DNA of 64,000 nt from an uncultured Lachnospiraceae bacterium (GTDB lineage: Bacteria; Bacillota; Clostridia; Lachnospirales; Lachnospiraceae): assembly GCA_947246015.1 (NCBI GenBank), contig CAMXQE010000005.1, positions 59,522 through 123,521 of the forward strand, written 5' to 3'. The notes under the pieces are model-generated. The model had not been told where the DNA came from. It did no database searches and worked only from the letters and a program-made list of their open reading frames with translations. A program made the translations under genes and the position numbers. Below, in pieces: positions 34,743 to 42,967 of this stretch (positions are counted from its first letter, which is position 1; every line of letters starts with the position of its first letter).

Positions 34743-35126
34743 ATGGATGAGCAATTTGGCAAATTTGTTAGAACGAAGCGAGAAGAAAGAGGTGTGAATC
34801 TTCGGAAGCTTGCTGAGCTTTTAGAGATTGCACCTGCATATATGAGTGATATGGAAAAGGCTAGAAGGTATCCGCCAGATAAGGAGAAGTTGTACAAAAT
34901 TGCAGAAATATTAAATTTTACAAAAGAAGAAACAGATACAATGTTTGATTTGGCAGCCTTAGCGAAGGATAATACAGTTTCGCCAGATCTTCCGGAATAT
35001 ATTATGGATCATGAGCCAGTGCGTGTGGCACTTCGTAAGGCAAGAGATTTAGATATGGATGATGAAGAGTGGATGAAAGTAATTGAGATGATTGAGAGGC
35101 GAGAGCAGGAGATGAAAAAACAGTGA
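34743..35126 (+). CDS. XRE-family regulator paired with an ImmA/IrrE-type protease
   Basis: The ATG at 34743 has AAAGGAGA 7 nt upstream, giving 127 residues. Residues 5-65 form an HTH domain (FVRTKREERGVNLRKLAELL, then APAYMSDMEKARRYPP). The C-terminus (MDHEPVRVALRKARDLDMDD and on) is helical, as in regulators that are cleaved or controlled by ImmA/IrrE metallopeptidases. The protease gene overlaps it by 4 nt (ATGA). In intact systems such as ImmR/ImmA the protease relieves repression; here the protease is broken, so the regulator may be permanently repressing. AT-rich like its neighbours. Confidence 0.88.
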   Translation: MDEQFGKFVRTKREERGVNLRKLAELLEIAPAYMSDMEKARRYPPDKEKLYKIAEILNFTKEETDTMFDLAALAKDNTVSPDLPEYIMDHEPVRVALRKARDLDMDDEEWMKVIEMIERREQEMKKQ

Positions 35127-35670
35127 GATATTATGACTATTCTCCTTCACAGCTAGAAGAAAAAGCAAATGAACTTGTATGTAAAATGGATATAGCGCGT
35201 TTAACAAGTCCTAAAAAGGTTGATGTATATGATGTGGTTGATTATATTGATTGCACTCCTGATTGGAAGTATATAACACCTAAAAAGAAAGTCATGGGGA
35301 TGACTGCATTTAACAATGGGACAATGTATTTTTGGCCAGCTTCATATTATGAAACTGGGATGATACCGGAAAAAACTTTTGTAGAAAAAGGAACAATTGT
35401 GATAGATCAATCTATAATAGATGATTGCAATATTGGGAAGGAAAATTTCACAGTAATGCATGAATGTTTTCATTGGATTTTGCATAGAAAGTGCTTTGTA
35501 AAAAGGACAGATGGTTTTCTTCGATGTGTGGAAATAAGGCATTTAGGAGTTTTTCAGAAAAGAAAAAAGGTATGACCGCACTTGAAATTAATGAATATCA
35601 AGCTAATTTTTGTGCAGCAGTATTTCTCATGCCTAGAAAGGCTGTGATATTTGCGCAGATATATTATTGA
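35123..35670 (+). pseudogene. Frameshifted and truncated ImmA/IrrE-family metallopeptidase
   Basis: The first part (from 35123) has the zinc motif in NFTVMHECFHWILHRKC (HExxH). It then leaves the family frame and stops at 35575. In another frame, from about 35527, the continuation FSEKKKGMTALEINEYQANF and CAAVFLMPRKAV is clear: this is the third-ligand and LMP region of the family. So one -1 frameshift near 35515-35530 splits the gene. The second part then stops at 35668-35670, just where an HsdM-derived sequence begins, so the C-terminus was lost in a deletion. It overlaps the XRE gene by 4 nt. Confidence 0.82.
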
Positions 35671-36238
35671 GAAGGATTTGTTGGAAGCAATCATAGCATT
35701 ACCGGAAAATATGTTTTACAACACAGGGATAGGTACATATCTTTGGATTGTTACAAATAAGAAAGCAGATAGCAGAAAAGGAAAGGTGCAGCTAATTGAT
35801 GCCACATCTTTAAAGTCACCACTTCGTAAAAATCTGGGTGATAAGAATTGCGAATTAACGGCAGAAATATGTCAGAAAATTCTTGGTTTTCTGATGGATT
35901 ATACCGAAGCGGATGACGAGTTGTATGCAGTATTAGCTGCATATATAGATGAAACAGATTCCAGGACTTTTTATGATTATAATGAGTTTATCGATATACT
36001 TACAGAAGATTCAGGAAATACAGGAGTAAAATTGAATGCAAAAAGATTGAAATATATTCGGGAATATTTTGCTGAAACAGATGAGAAAGCGAAATCAGTG
36101 ATTGATAAAAACGGAAATTTGGAATCTGACAAAAATTTAAAAGATACGGAGCAGATACCATTCTTATATGAGGGCGGAATTAAGGCATTTTATGAACACG
36201 AAATCAAACCATATATGGTTTATTGGCGTCCATTATAG
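35648..36238 (+). pseudogene. hsdM: Type I restriction-modification methylase HsdM, internal fragment
   Basis: The frame reads RRYIIEKDLLEAIIALPENM then FYNTGIGTYLWIVTNKK and KVQLIDATS. This is the region after the catalytic motif in N6-adenine HsdM methylases. A helical segment ends at GIKAFYEHEIKPYMVYW before a stop. The N-terminal SAM-binding and NPPF/Y catalytic part, roughly 300 residues, is absent and the C-terminus is cut short. No hsdS or hsdR is present. The 5' junction abuts the broken ImmA/IrrE gene, implying a deletion that fused two formerly separate loci. Confidence 0.82.
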
Positions 36239-36248
36239 GAGAAACAGT

Positions 36249-37340
36249 ATGAGTGACACTAAAATGGAAATAATAACAACTATGAATTATTCAAACACAG
36301 ACAATATTTTGTCAGATATGAAAAATATCATAGAAGCGGCACAACATCAGGCGTATCAGGCAGTGAATACTACATTAGTTCAAAGAAATTGGTTGATAGG
36401 ATACCGTATTGTTGAAGAGGAATTGAAAGGAACCACTCGAACAGACAACTACGGAAAAGAGATAATGAAAACATTGTCAAAGTCTTTAACAGAGGAATAC
36501 GGAAAAGGTTTTGATGTTAGCAGCTTATACAAATTTAAGAGGTTTTATGAGGTTTTTCCTGATATTTTGGACTCACTGAGTCCAAAATCTTCTGGACGGA
36601 TTTTATCATGGACACATTATAGAGTTCTATTGCAGGTGGAAGATGTGGAAGCCAGAAAATGGTATGAAAAAGAAGCATATCAACAGACTTGGAGTGTGAG
36701 GACATTACAGAGAAACATATCTTCTCAGTATTATTATAGGATGCTTCGGACGCAAAAGCCTAATATCGTTGAAACAGAGATGAAAGAGTTAACTGGTAAT
36801 TATCAGAATGATAAGTATGAATTTATAAAGAATCCGGTCATAGCAGAATTCTTAGGAATGGCACAAAACAATGACTTTACAGAAAGTGATTTGGAATCAA
36901 GTATACTATCTAATTTGCAAAAGTTCTTAATGGAACTTGGAAAGGGATATGCTTTTGTTGCAAGACAACAGCACATCAGGACTGAAAAAGAAGATTATTA
37001 TATTGATTTGGTCTTTTACAATTATATTTTAAAATGTTTTGTGTTAATTGATCTAAAAACAGAGAAAATTACACATCAAGATGTGGGACAGATGGATATG
37101 TACATTCGCATGTATGATGAGTTAAAGCGCAGTGAAGGAGATAATCCAACTATAGGAATTGTGTTGTGCTCAGATACAGATGAAGATATAGCAAGATATT
37201 CTGTTCTTCATGGAAATGAACAACTTTTTGCGTCAAAGTATAAGTTATATCTTCCTACGGAAGAAGAACTAAAGGCAGAGATTGAAACACAAAAGATGTT
37301 GTTTCAGTTGCAACAACAGGAAAAAGCAGAACAGGAATAA
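36249..37340 (+). CDS. DUF1016 / YhcG-family PDDEXK nuclease-domain protein
   Basis: The ATG at 36249 follows TAGGAGAAACAGT and gives 363 residues. The N-terminal DUF1016_N domain contains QAYQAVNTTLVQRNWLIGYR and YGKGFDVSSLYKFKRFYEVF. The C-terminal nuclease-like domain has KEDYYIDLVFYNYILKCFVL and IDLKTEKITHQDVGQMDMY, giving the D...D-x-K core of the PD-(D/E)xK fold. Members often sit in type I restriction loci and defence islands, with function still unsettled. It is intact, AT-rich, and follows the HsdM fragment by 10 nt, so it appears to be the survivor of a decayed restriction operon. Confidence 0.88.
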   Translation: MSDTKMEIITTMNYSNTDNILSDMKNIIEAAQHQAYQAVNTTLVQRNWLIGYRIVEEELKGTTRTDNYGKEIMKTLSKSLTEEYGKGFDVSSLYKFKRFYEVFPDILDSLSPKSSGRILSWTHYRVLLQVEDVEARKWYEKEAYQQTWSVRTLQRNISSQYYYRMLRTQKPNIVETEMKELTGNYQNDKYEFIKNPVIAEFLGMAQNNDFTESDLESSILSNLQKFLMELGKGYAFVARQQHIRTEKEDYYIDLVFYNYILKCFVLIDLKTEKITHQDVGQMDMYIRMYDELKRSEGDNPTIGIVLCSDTDEDIARYSVLHGNEQLFASKYKLYLPTEEELKAEIETQKMLFQLQQQEKAEQE

Positions 37341-37366
37341 GTGTGTAGTAAGTTACACTAAATGAG

Positions 37367-38278
37367 ATGAGGTGGTACAACTATGAACAGGTAATGGAAC
37401 TTCTGAAAGCAAACGGTAAGGTAGTAGTTGAGGATGGCGGAGTGATGCCGAATCCGACGGTGGAAAAGCTGGCGGAGGGTGTCAGGATTGCCAGGGAAAA
37501 TCAGGTAGATTTGTTGCTGGCAGTAGGTGGCGGTTCCTGCTGTGACTATGCAAAGGCTGTCTTTGTTTCTGTCTATTGTGAGGAAGAACCATGGGAGAAG
37601 TATTATATCCGGTTTGGAGAACCGTCCTGTGAGATTGTTCCTGTAGGATGTGTGCTGACTATGGTGGGAACAGGAAGCGAGATGAATGGTGGCCGGTATT
37701 TATGATATTTTCAATCATATCTGTGAGCAGTATTTTTCCGGCGAGGATGACAATACCAGTGATTATCTCAGCGAGGCTTTGATGAAATCAATCATTCACA
37801 GTTCCCGGATTGCCCTTCAGAACCCAGAAGATTATGAAGCAAGGTCTAATATCATGTGGACTGCGACATGGGCGCTTAATACCCTGATTGCAAAGGGCAA
37901 ATCTACTGACTGGATGGTTCATATGCTGGGACAGTCTGCAGGTCCTATACGGATGCGACTCACGGAATGACACTTTCTGCTGTATCACTGCCGTATTACC
38001 GGTATATTATGCCTTATGGCCTTGACAAGTTTGCTCGTTTTGCGGTGAATGTGTGGGATGTGGATACCAATGGAAAATCAGAAGAACAGGTTGCGGCAGA
38101 AGGACTTTCCTGTATGGAAAGCTGGATGAAGGAGCTGGGGCTTGCGATGAATCTGCGGGAACTGAGAGCGACCGAGGAGATGCTTGAGGGTATCGCAGAC
38201 GGAACTGTTATTATGGATGGTGGTTATAAAGTGCTGAACCGTGATGAGGTGCATGAGATTTTAAAAGCCAGTCTGTAG
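37367..38278 (+). pseudogene. Broken iron-containing (butanol-type) alcohol dehydrogenase
   Basis: Three pieces in different frames rebuild most of one enzyme. Piece 1 (37367-37705) has GVMPNPTVEKLAEGVRIA, LLLAVGGGSCCDYAKAV and LTMVGTGSEMNGG (NAD-binding). Piece 2 (37686-37970) has GIYDIFNHICEQYFSG, with iron-ligand-region histidine, and GKSTDWMVHMLGQ. Piece 3 resumes with YTDATHGMTLSAVSLPYYR, out of frame with piece 2, and ends at 38278. About 45 N-terminal residues and an internal block between MNGG and VAGIYD are missing. It is non-functional. Its codon use is closer to the chromosomal background than the AT-rich genes before it. Confidence 0.88.
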
Positions 38279-38289
38279 AGATTTTTATT

Positions 38290-38344
38290 CCCGCGAGCAG
38301 CGAGCCAAGTGTTTGCTTGCAGACGTTTGGCGAATGCCGCGAGG
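38290..38344. repeat. Imperfect palindrome, REP-like
   Basis: A ~55-nt GC-rich segment starts CCCGCGAGCAGCGAGCCAAG and ends GTTTGGCGAATGCCGCGAGG. Its two halves are roughly complementary (GCCAAGTGTTTGC against GCAGACGTTTGGC) about a central TTGC. It follows the broken alcohol dehydrogenase. The remaining gap to 38533 holds the promoter below. Confidence 0.5.
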
Positions 38345-38470
38345 TCTTTGATTTTCCGTTTCACCACAGACGGGAAAAGATAACAGGGTTTTCGTTGGGA
38401 TTGTTATTATTTGCAGTATTCATAAATAAATTAAGAAAGTATTTCAATCAGTCTTCCTGCCTGATGTATT

Positions 38471-38482
38471 TTGTGTTATAAT
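38471..38482 (+). promoter_or_regulatory. Extended -10 promoter for the HD/KaiC unit
   Basis: TTGTGTTATAAT contains TGTTATAAT (TATAAT at 38477-38482), about 50 nt before the HD gene. The -35 position (TTCCTG) is poor. It is identical over 12 nt to the Dabb promoter. Confidence 0.55.
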
Positions 38483-38533
38483 CTGTTATAGGTTTTTCTT
38501 TCAATAACAAACATAAAAAGGGGGAATAATTCA

Positions 38534-39877
38534 ATGAACACAATGGAAACAGAACTACAGAAACTGGATGGCGAGTTATATTCGATGTATCTGCGGAGCC
38601 AGGAAATTGCCCAGCTTAAATGGCTGCCGAATATAGCGCCGAGAAATGATTCTTATAATTCCTATCCGCATATCAGAGGAGTGATTGGTAAGATTGACCG
38701 TTTGCTATATGAGGATGAGGAGTATCAATTTTCCCTGAACTGTTCGGAATTATATATTCTGCTTTGTTCCATTCTCATGCATGATATAGGAAAAGGGGCG
38801 CAGGAGAATCCTTTTGAGAAAGGAATTGTATTCGACCACGCGTTGGCCTCTCATGATATTATCATGAATCATTGGGCGGATTTAGGTCTTCCAACGAAAA
38901 AGGTGGCGGAAATTGTGGCGGATATATGCCGGTTCCATGCATGTCCGGGTGAAACAGAAATGAAAGAGCTTTATACAAAGTATTACATAGACCATAGGCG
39001 GACGGAAGCCGTGAGGGGACGGATTCTCGGTGCGTTATTGTTTCTTGGCGACCATATGGACAATACATTTACGAGAGTCGTGCCGTCTATTTTTAAAGAT
39101 GAGATACCGCTTGAGGTTGTAGGGGAGTTCCGGAGCAAGATTGCAGATGTAAGGTATGACCGGAAGCATAAGGTAATAAGGGAAGTACTGGACAGGAAGC
39201 GCCTTAATCTGGACGATATTTATGGAATCAAAACGCTTCAGGGAAAACTTTACGAGTATTTAGATGATGCATTGAAGGACAGCAGTGGAAAAAGAGCCAA
39301 AGTTTCCACATTATACACTTTGGCAGAAAATGCGATGGAAAATGAAGGGGAAGTTGCCAAGATTAAGGATGAATTGAATATTATCGGCATGCCTGTAAAG
39401 AAGTGGCTCATTGAATATGATGAACACCTTTTTCAAATATATAAACGGAAGGACAGCGAGGGGAATAAGGTGCTTGACTCCGTTTATGCCCTGGAACCGG
39501 TTATCAACCTGGATTATTGCCTGGAGGTATTAAAGGGAATCTGTATGCTGTCAGGCGGGATATTTGCACGGCAGTTCTTCCAGTATCGGGAACTGGTTAA
39601 TTTCATACGGGAAGAGGAAAGCAGAACCTATATGGTAAAATGTGCGGTCCGCCGGTTGTCTCTCTTGCTAAAAACTGATAAAGACTGTGCCTATGTGATT
39701 TACTGTGATGAGAATAACTGGAGTTTTTCCCGAAAAGAAGAGGATTCCCAAAAGAGAGGACAGGGACGGAAGGCTGCCTGTGAACCGGAAGACGGCAGGG
39801 ACCAGAAGGAGGTTGTATATAACGAGTTAAAAGAACTGATATGTGAAAGGGTGGAAAAATACGATGAAGCAAAATAA
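38534..39877 (+). CDS. HD-domain protein of the HD/KaiC-like unit
   Basis: The 447-residue soluble protein has an HD-superfamily phosphohydrolase core. A possible first His is in YPHIRGVIGKID (residue 46). The HD pair is in CSILMHDIGKGAQ (83-84). Further His residues lie in FDHALASHDIIMNHW (102, 107, 113) and a helical GRILGALLFLGDHMDNTFT. The C-terminal half is helical and beta mixed (LEPVINLDYCLEVLKGICML) with a charged linker near the end, and I recognise no domain there. The ATG is preceded by GGGGG. The gene overlaps the following ATPase gene by 14 nt, implying coupled translation. Substrate unknown; nucleotide or phosphate-ester hydrolysis is the family norm. Confidence 0.82.
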   Translation: MNTMETELQKLDGELYSMYLRSQEIAQLKWLPNIAPRNDSYNSYPHIRGVIGKIDRLLYEDEEYQFSLNCSELYILLCSILMHDIGKGAQENPFEKGIVFDHALASHDIIMNHWADLGLPTKKVAEIVADICRFHACPGETEMKELYTKYYIDHRRTEAVRGRILGALLFLGDHMDNTFTRVVPSIFKDEIPLEVVGEFRSKIADVRYDRKHKVIREVLDRKRLNLDDIYGIKTLQGKLYEYLDDALKDSSGKRAKVSTLYTLAENAMENEGEVAKIKDELNIIGMPVKKWLIEYDEHLFQIYKRKDSEGNKVLDSVYALEPVINLDYCLEVLKGICMLSGGIFARQFFQYRELVNFIREEESRTYMVKCAVRRLSLLLKTDKDCAYVIYCDENNWSFSRKEEDSQKRGQGRKAACEPEDGRDQKEVVYNELKELICERVEKYDEAK

Positions 39878-42311
39878 GAGCGACACAGGCACAGTTGTTA
39901 TGTTTGATACGGAAAACAGCATTATACTCGGTGATTATCTGGATTTGCTGCTGAACCGGACGATGGATTCGAAAGATGATTACAGCGGAAGCGGGATGGA
40001 AGGCGTTTATGTCAGGTACTGGAATGACAGGCCGATTCAGAATACATTATCCAAACTTGGGAAGTATGAGTATATCTCATATGCAAAAGACAACGAGCGG
40101 TTAGAGAAAGGACAGGCAGAAGAGCCGGACTTCGTTTACAGCGGGGGAATCCGGCTGCCCCGCTATCAGGGAACGGAGAAAACGGATGAAGGCTCCGGTA
40201 ATATCGTGATTTCCGGAAAGCCGGGCGTGGGGAAATCGACGATGGCGTTCCAGTTTGCCGCAGCCTGCGCTTCGGGGCTGAATGAAGGGATTGCCGTTTA
40301 TTTTTCGCTGGATGTGGATGAAAAGCAGATTATTAAAAGCATGAAACATTCCAACGGCAGCCTTAAAATCAATTACCTTTGCGATTATCCGACCGTAAGG
40401 AAAGATGCGCTGCTTCAGTACGATACCGGCTCCAATAAAGAACTGGCGGAGGTGTTCCGGGACGTGCTTTATAAGGACAGGGATAACAGGGCTGTTCCGC
40501 AGATTATCCTGCCGAAGCTGAGTCCGAGAGGGATTTCACCGGATGCGGGTACACAGGGAGATTCCGTATTTCTCCAGCGAATAGAGGAACTGCAGAAGCT
40601 GCTGCGCGCCATCAGTGCCTATAACAATCAGGAGCGCATGAAGGACAGAAAAGAAAAAAGTGCGCTTGTGAAGCTGGTAGTCATAGACAGTCTGGATGTG
40701 TTCGGGGAGAGGACGCTTACCAGGGAAGAAATCAACCGGCTTTTTATGCTGTTCAAACAGTATGGAATCATCGGTGTGTTCACAATGGGTTCGATTGGCT
40801 ATGAATCCCTTACATCGGAGGCAGCCTATAAGGCATCCGTTACGTATCAGGCGGATATGGTGATTGAACTGAAAAGGGAATTTTATAATAACTATACATG
40901 CAGTTATTTTGAAGTGGCAAAGTCGAGATATATCCGGCACGTGCTGGGACATCATCCGTACAAGGTGGAAACTTATTCCATATCTTCGGAGAAGAATGGA
41001 CAGGATGTGTTTTCTTTTAAAAATACGGATTTGATTAAAAAAATCGTAGTCCTTCCGTCCCTGCATTACAGAATAAGCGCCTCTGAAAATTCAATATCTC
41101 CTCATTCCCCGGAACCGCTGGAAGCAGGGCGGAATAAAGAGACGATGGAGGGAGAATGCCGGAATAATGGAAAAGGCAGGAATAATGACAAAAAGGAATG
41201 GAAAAGAACGATATTCGGAATCGAGGAAATGCTGGATATCATGCCGAACCATTTTAAAGAAAGGAGCATGGACCTTCCTCAGATTATCACAATATCGGGC
41301 AGCAGCGGACTTTTCAAATCCGATATTGCATTGAATGCGCTCTTGGCTGGTATTGTAGATTATGGGCAGGAGAATAAAAACGGACAACAGGAAAAAGAGC
41401 AGCGGGGGCTGATTGTCCGGCTCGGAGACAGGGATGCTTTTGCGGTCCGCGGAGTACGGTTTGAGGAAAAATTATTGAAGAGAACCAAGGAACGGATTGG
41501 CAGACAGGATGAGTGCAGTATTCGTCTTTATGAAAAAGGAGAGGATATTGTCCATAATGATGAGCCGAACAAATATACGCTGAAGGGATGGTCCCTGCGG
41601 AAAGGGAAGGAGAATCCGCCCCAGCTTTTGGAGGTCACGTTTAAGAACGGGGCGCTGCTGCCGGAAGAATTCGTGGATGAAATATGTAAAATCATCAATC
41701 TTTACGGAATAAAGAGAGTGGTATTTACCGATTTAAAATATATCGGTTCCAGTTATCCGTTCCTTGTCAACAGTGATACTTCCGGAAATCTGTTCCTGTC
41801 GGCTTTCATACATATTATGAGGAATTACGGGATGCATGTGATTATGTCTTCTTCCGAAAGCGGGCTGGAGGAGTCGGATGTGGAATTGAAGAAAGCGGGC
41901 ATCCTGGCGGATGCGATACTGACCTGTACGGCGCAGGTGAAGGATGGCAGGTATGAGGACGTTTATATTACGGGGGAAGGAATGATTACCGAAAAGCGGG
42001 GGAAACAGGCAGTTGTCCGTATAGGTGCAGGGAAAGAAGCAACCGCTGGAGAGAAGAATGGGAAAGCAGCGGATAAGGAAGAAGCAGCTGCCGGAAAGCA
42101 GGACGGGAAGGCAGCGGATAAGAGTGAGGGAACCTACGAACTGCTGTTTTGCGATGATTCGGATGACGGGAAGAATGAGATTCATGGCAGGGTTGAATTA
42201 TCTCCTTTCCGCATTGAGTTTTTAGATGCTGCATCTGATTCCAAAAGCGAAAAGCAGGAAATGAAATTGGAAGGAAATATGGAAGGGAATACGGATGTTC
42301 TTCAGAAATAA
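39864..42311 (+). CDS. Double KaiC-like (RecA-fold) ATPase
   Basis: The ATG at 39864 overlaps the HD gene and has AAGGGTGG 9 nt upstream, giving 815 residues. Domain 1 has Walker A ISGKPGVGKSTMAFQFA (118-126), Walker B KLVVIDSLDVFGE (271-277), and the KaiC-type AKSRYIRHVLGHHPYKVE. Domain 2, from about residue 440, repeats the layout with a degenerate P-loop (ISGSSGLFKSD, lacking the usual Gly before Lys) and a Walker-B-like RVVFTDLKYIG. A low-complexity tail has repeated GKAADKEEAAAGKQDGKAAD units. It resembles KaiC/RAD55-class hub ATPases. With the HD gene and a small third gene it forms a compact unit of unknown function. Confidence 0.82.
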   Translation: MKQNKSDTGTVVMFDTENSIILGDYLDLLLNRTMDSKDDYSGSGMEGVYVRYWNDRPIQNTLSKLGKYEYISYAKDNERLEKGQAEEPDFVYSGGIRLPRYQGTEKTDEGSGNIVISGKPGVGKSTMAFQFAAACASGLNEGIAVYFSLDVDEKQIIKSMKHSNGSLKINYLCDYPTVRKDALLQYDTGSNKELAEVFRDVLYKDRDNRAVPQIILPKLSPRGISPDAGTQGDSVFLQRIEELQKLLRAISAYNNQERMKDRKEKSALVKLVVIDSLDVFGERTLTREEINRLFMLFKQYGIIGVFTMGSIGYESLTSEAAYKASVTYQADMVIELKREFYNNYTCSYFEVAKSRYIRHVLGHHPYKVETYSISSEKNGQDVFSFKNTDLIKKIVVLPSLHYRISASENSISPHSPEPLEAGRNKETMEGECRNNGKGRNNDKKEWKRTIFGIEEMLDIMPNHFKERSMDLPQIITISGSSGLFKSDIALNALLAGIVDYGQENKNGQQEKEQRGLIVRLGDRDAFAVRGVRFEEKLLKRTKERIGRQDECSIRLYEKGEDIVHNDEPNKYTLKGWSLRKGKENPPQLLEVTFKNGALLPEEFVDEICKIINLYGIKRVVFTDLKYIGSSYPFLVNSDTSGNLFLSAFIHIMRNYGMHVIMSSSESGLEESDVELKKAGILADAILTCTAQVKDGRYEDVYITGEGMITEKRGKQAVVRIGAGKEATAGEKNGKAADKEEAAAGKQDGKAADKSEGTYELLFCDDSDDGKNEIHGRVELSPFRIEFLDAASDSKSEKQEMKLEGNMEGNTDVLQK

Positions 42312-42519
42312 TAAAAAGACAGAGAAAGCAGTTTATGACAAAACCGGGAAAATTCCCGTCATCCGTTCCAGCATCTGCACAGGGGAAAAGGTGGCAGGGT
42401 TTAAGGATGAAAAGACGGGGAAGTTTGAGGAATTAATGTTAATCCGCAGCGAAGCGGACAGGGAGAGATTTATGCTGGTATATGATGTAAAGAAGGAGGA
42501 GCTGCGGAAAGAATGGTAG
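42295..42519 (+). CDS. Small conserved hypothetical protein (74 residues)
   Basis: The 74-residue product starts MFFRNNKKTEKAVYDKTGKI and contains VIRSSICTGEKVAGFKDEKT followed by GKFEELMLIRSEADRERFML. It has one cysteine in SICTGE and no membrane segment. Proteins of this type occur widely in Clostridia as small hypotheticals, sometimes mislabelled as dehydrogenases. It overlaps the ATPase gene by 17 nt, so coupled translation is likely. A hairpin covers its stop codon. No function can be assigned. Confidence 0.75.
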   Translation: MFFRNNKKTEKAVYDKTGKIPVIRSSICTGEKVAGFKDEKTGKFEELMLIRSEADRERFMLVYDVKKEELRKEW

Positions 42520-42546
42520 AGCGTGTTTGAAAATTCAAACACGCTC
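42519..42546. terminator. Near-perfect palindrome overlapping the stop of the 74-residue gene
   Basis: GAGCGTGTTTGAA and TTCAAACACGCTC are 13-nt perfect arms around two A residues. It begins at the last base of the stop codon. No T-run follows, so it is either a factor-assisted terminator or a dispersed palindrome. The following 80 nt to yqfC hold no gene I can support. Confidence 0.6.
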
Positions 42547-42625
42547 CAGGGAATACTGCGGATTCTGCACAGGCATCTTTTATCAGGACTGTCATAGAAC
42601 AGGCGGGAAGAGCATATATTGTTCC

Positions 42626-42937
42626 ATGATGAGAAGCAGAAAAACAACCGGCCGGCAGACCGGCCGACAAAGACTGGAACGACAAAAAGAAATCATTGTG
42701 GAATCATTAAAACTCCCCAAGGACTCCGTACTGGGCGCCTCTATTGTGACCGTGACGGGAAATGAGGATGCCTTTGTGGAAAATTACAGGGGGATTCTGG
42801 AATATTCCCCTGAGTGCATTGTGCTTCAGGGGAAGACCTGCCAGATTAGTATAAGCGGCAAGAGGATGACAATTGATTATTATACCAATGAAGATATGAA
42901 AATCAGCGGCTGCATCGAATGTATCCGTTACCATTGA
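42626..42937 (+). CDS. yqfC: Sporulation protein YqfC
   Basis: This is a YabP/YqfC-family protein made in the mother cell under sporulation control. The conserved part is EIIVESLKLPKDSVLGASIV, ENYRGILEYSPECIVLQGKT and ISISGKRMTIDYYTNEDMKI. From the ATG at 42626 (a second ATG is at 42629) it has 103 residues, normal for the family with a short basic leader. No strong ribosome site is seen. A GC-rich hairpin (CGGCCGG-CAGA-CCGGCCG, 42649-42666) lies just inside the gene. yqfD follows 30 nt downstream, the universal pairing in endospore formers. Confidence 0.9.
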   Translation: MMRSRKTTGRQTGRQRLERQKEIIVESLKLPKDSVLGASIVTVTGNEDAFVENYRGILEYSPECIVLQGKTCQISISGKRMTIDYYTNEDMKISGCIECIRYH

Positions 42938-42967
42938 CCGTAAAAGGAAACGGGGGTAATTGTATCT

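Noticed and set aside
35123..35575. Intact 150-residue ImmA/IrrE protease
   Set aside because: The family continuation is in another frame from about 35527, so the open frame is only the first part of a broken gene.
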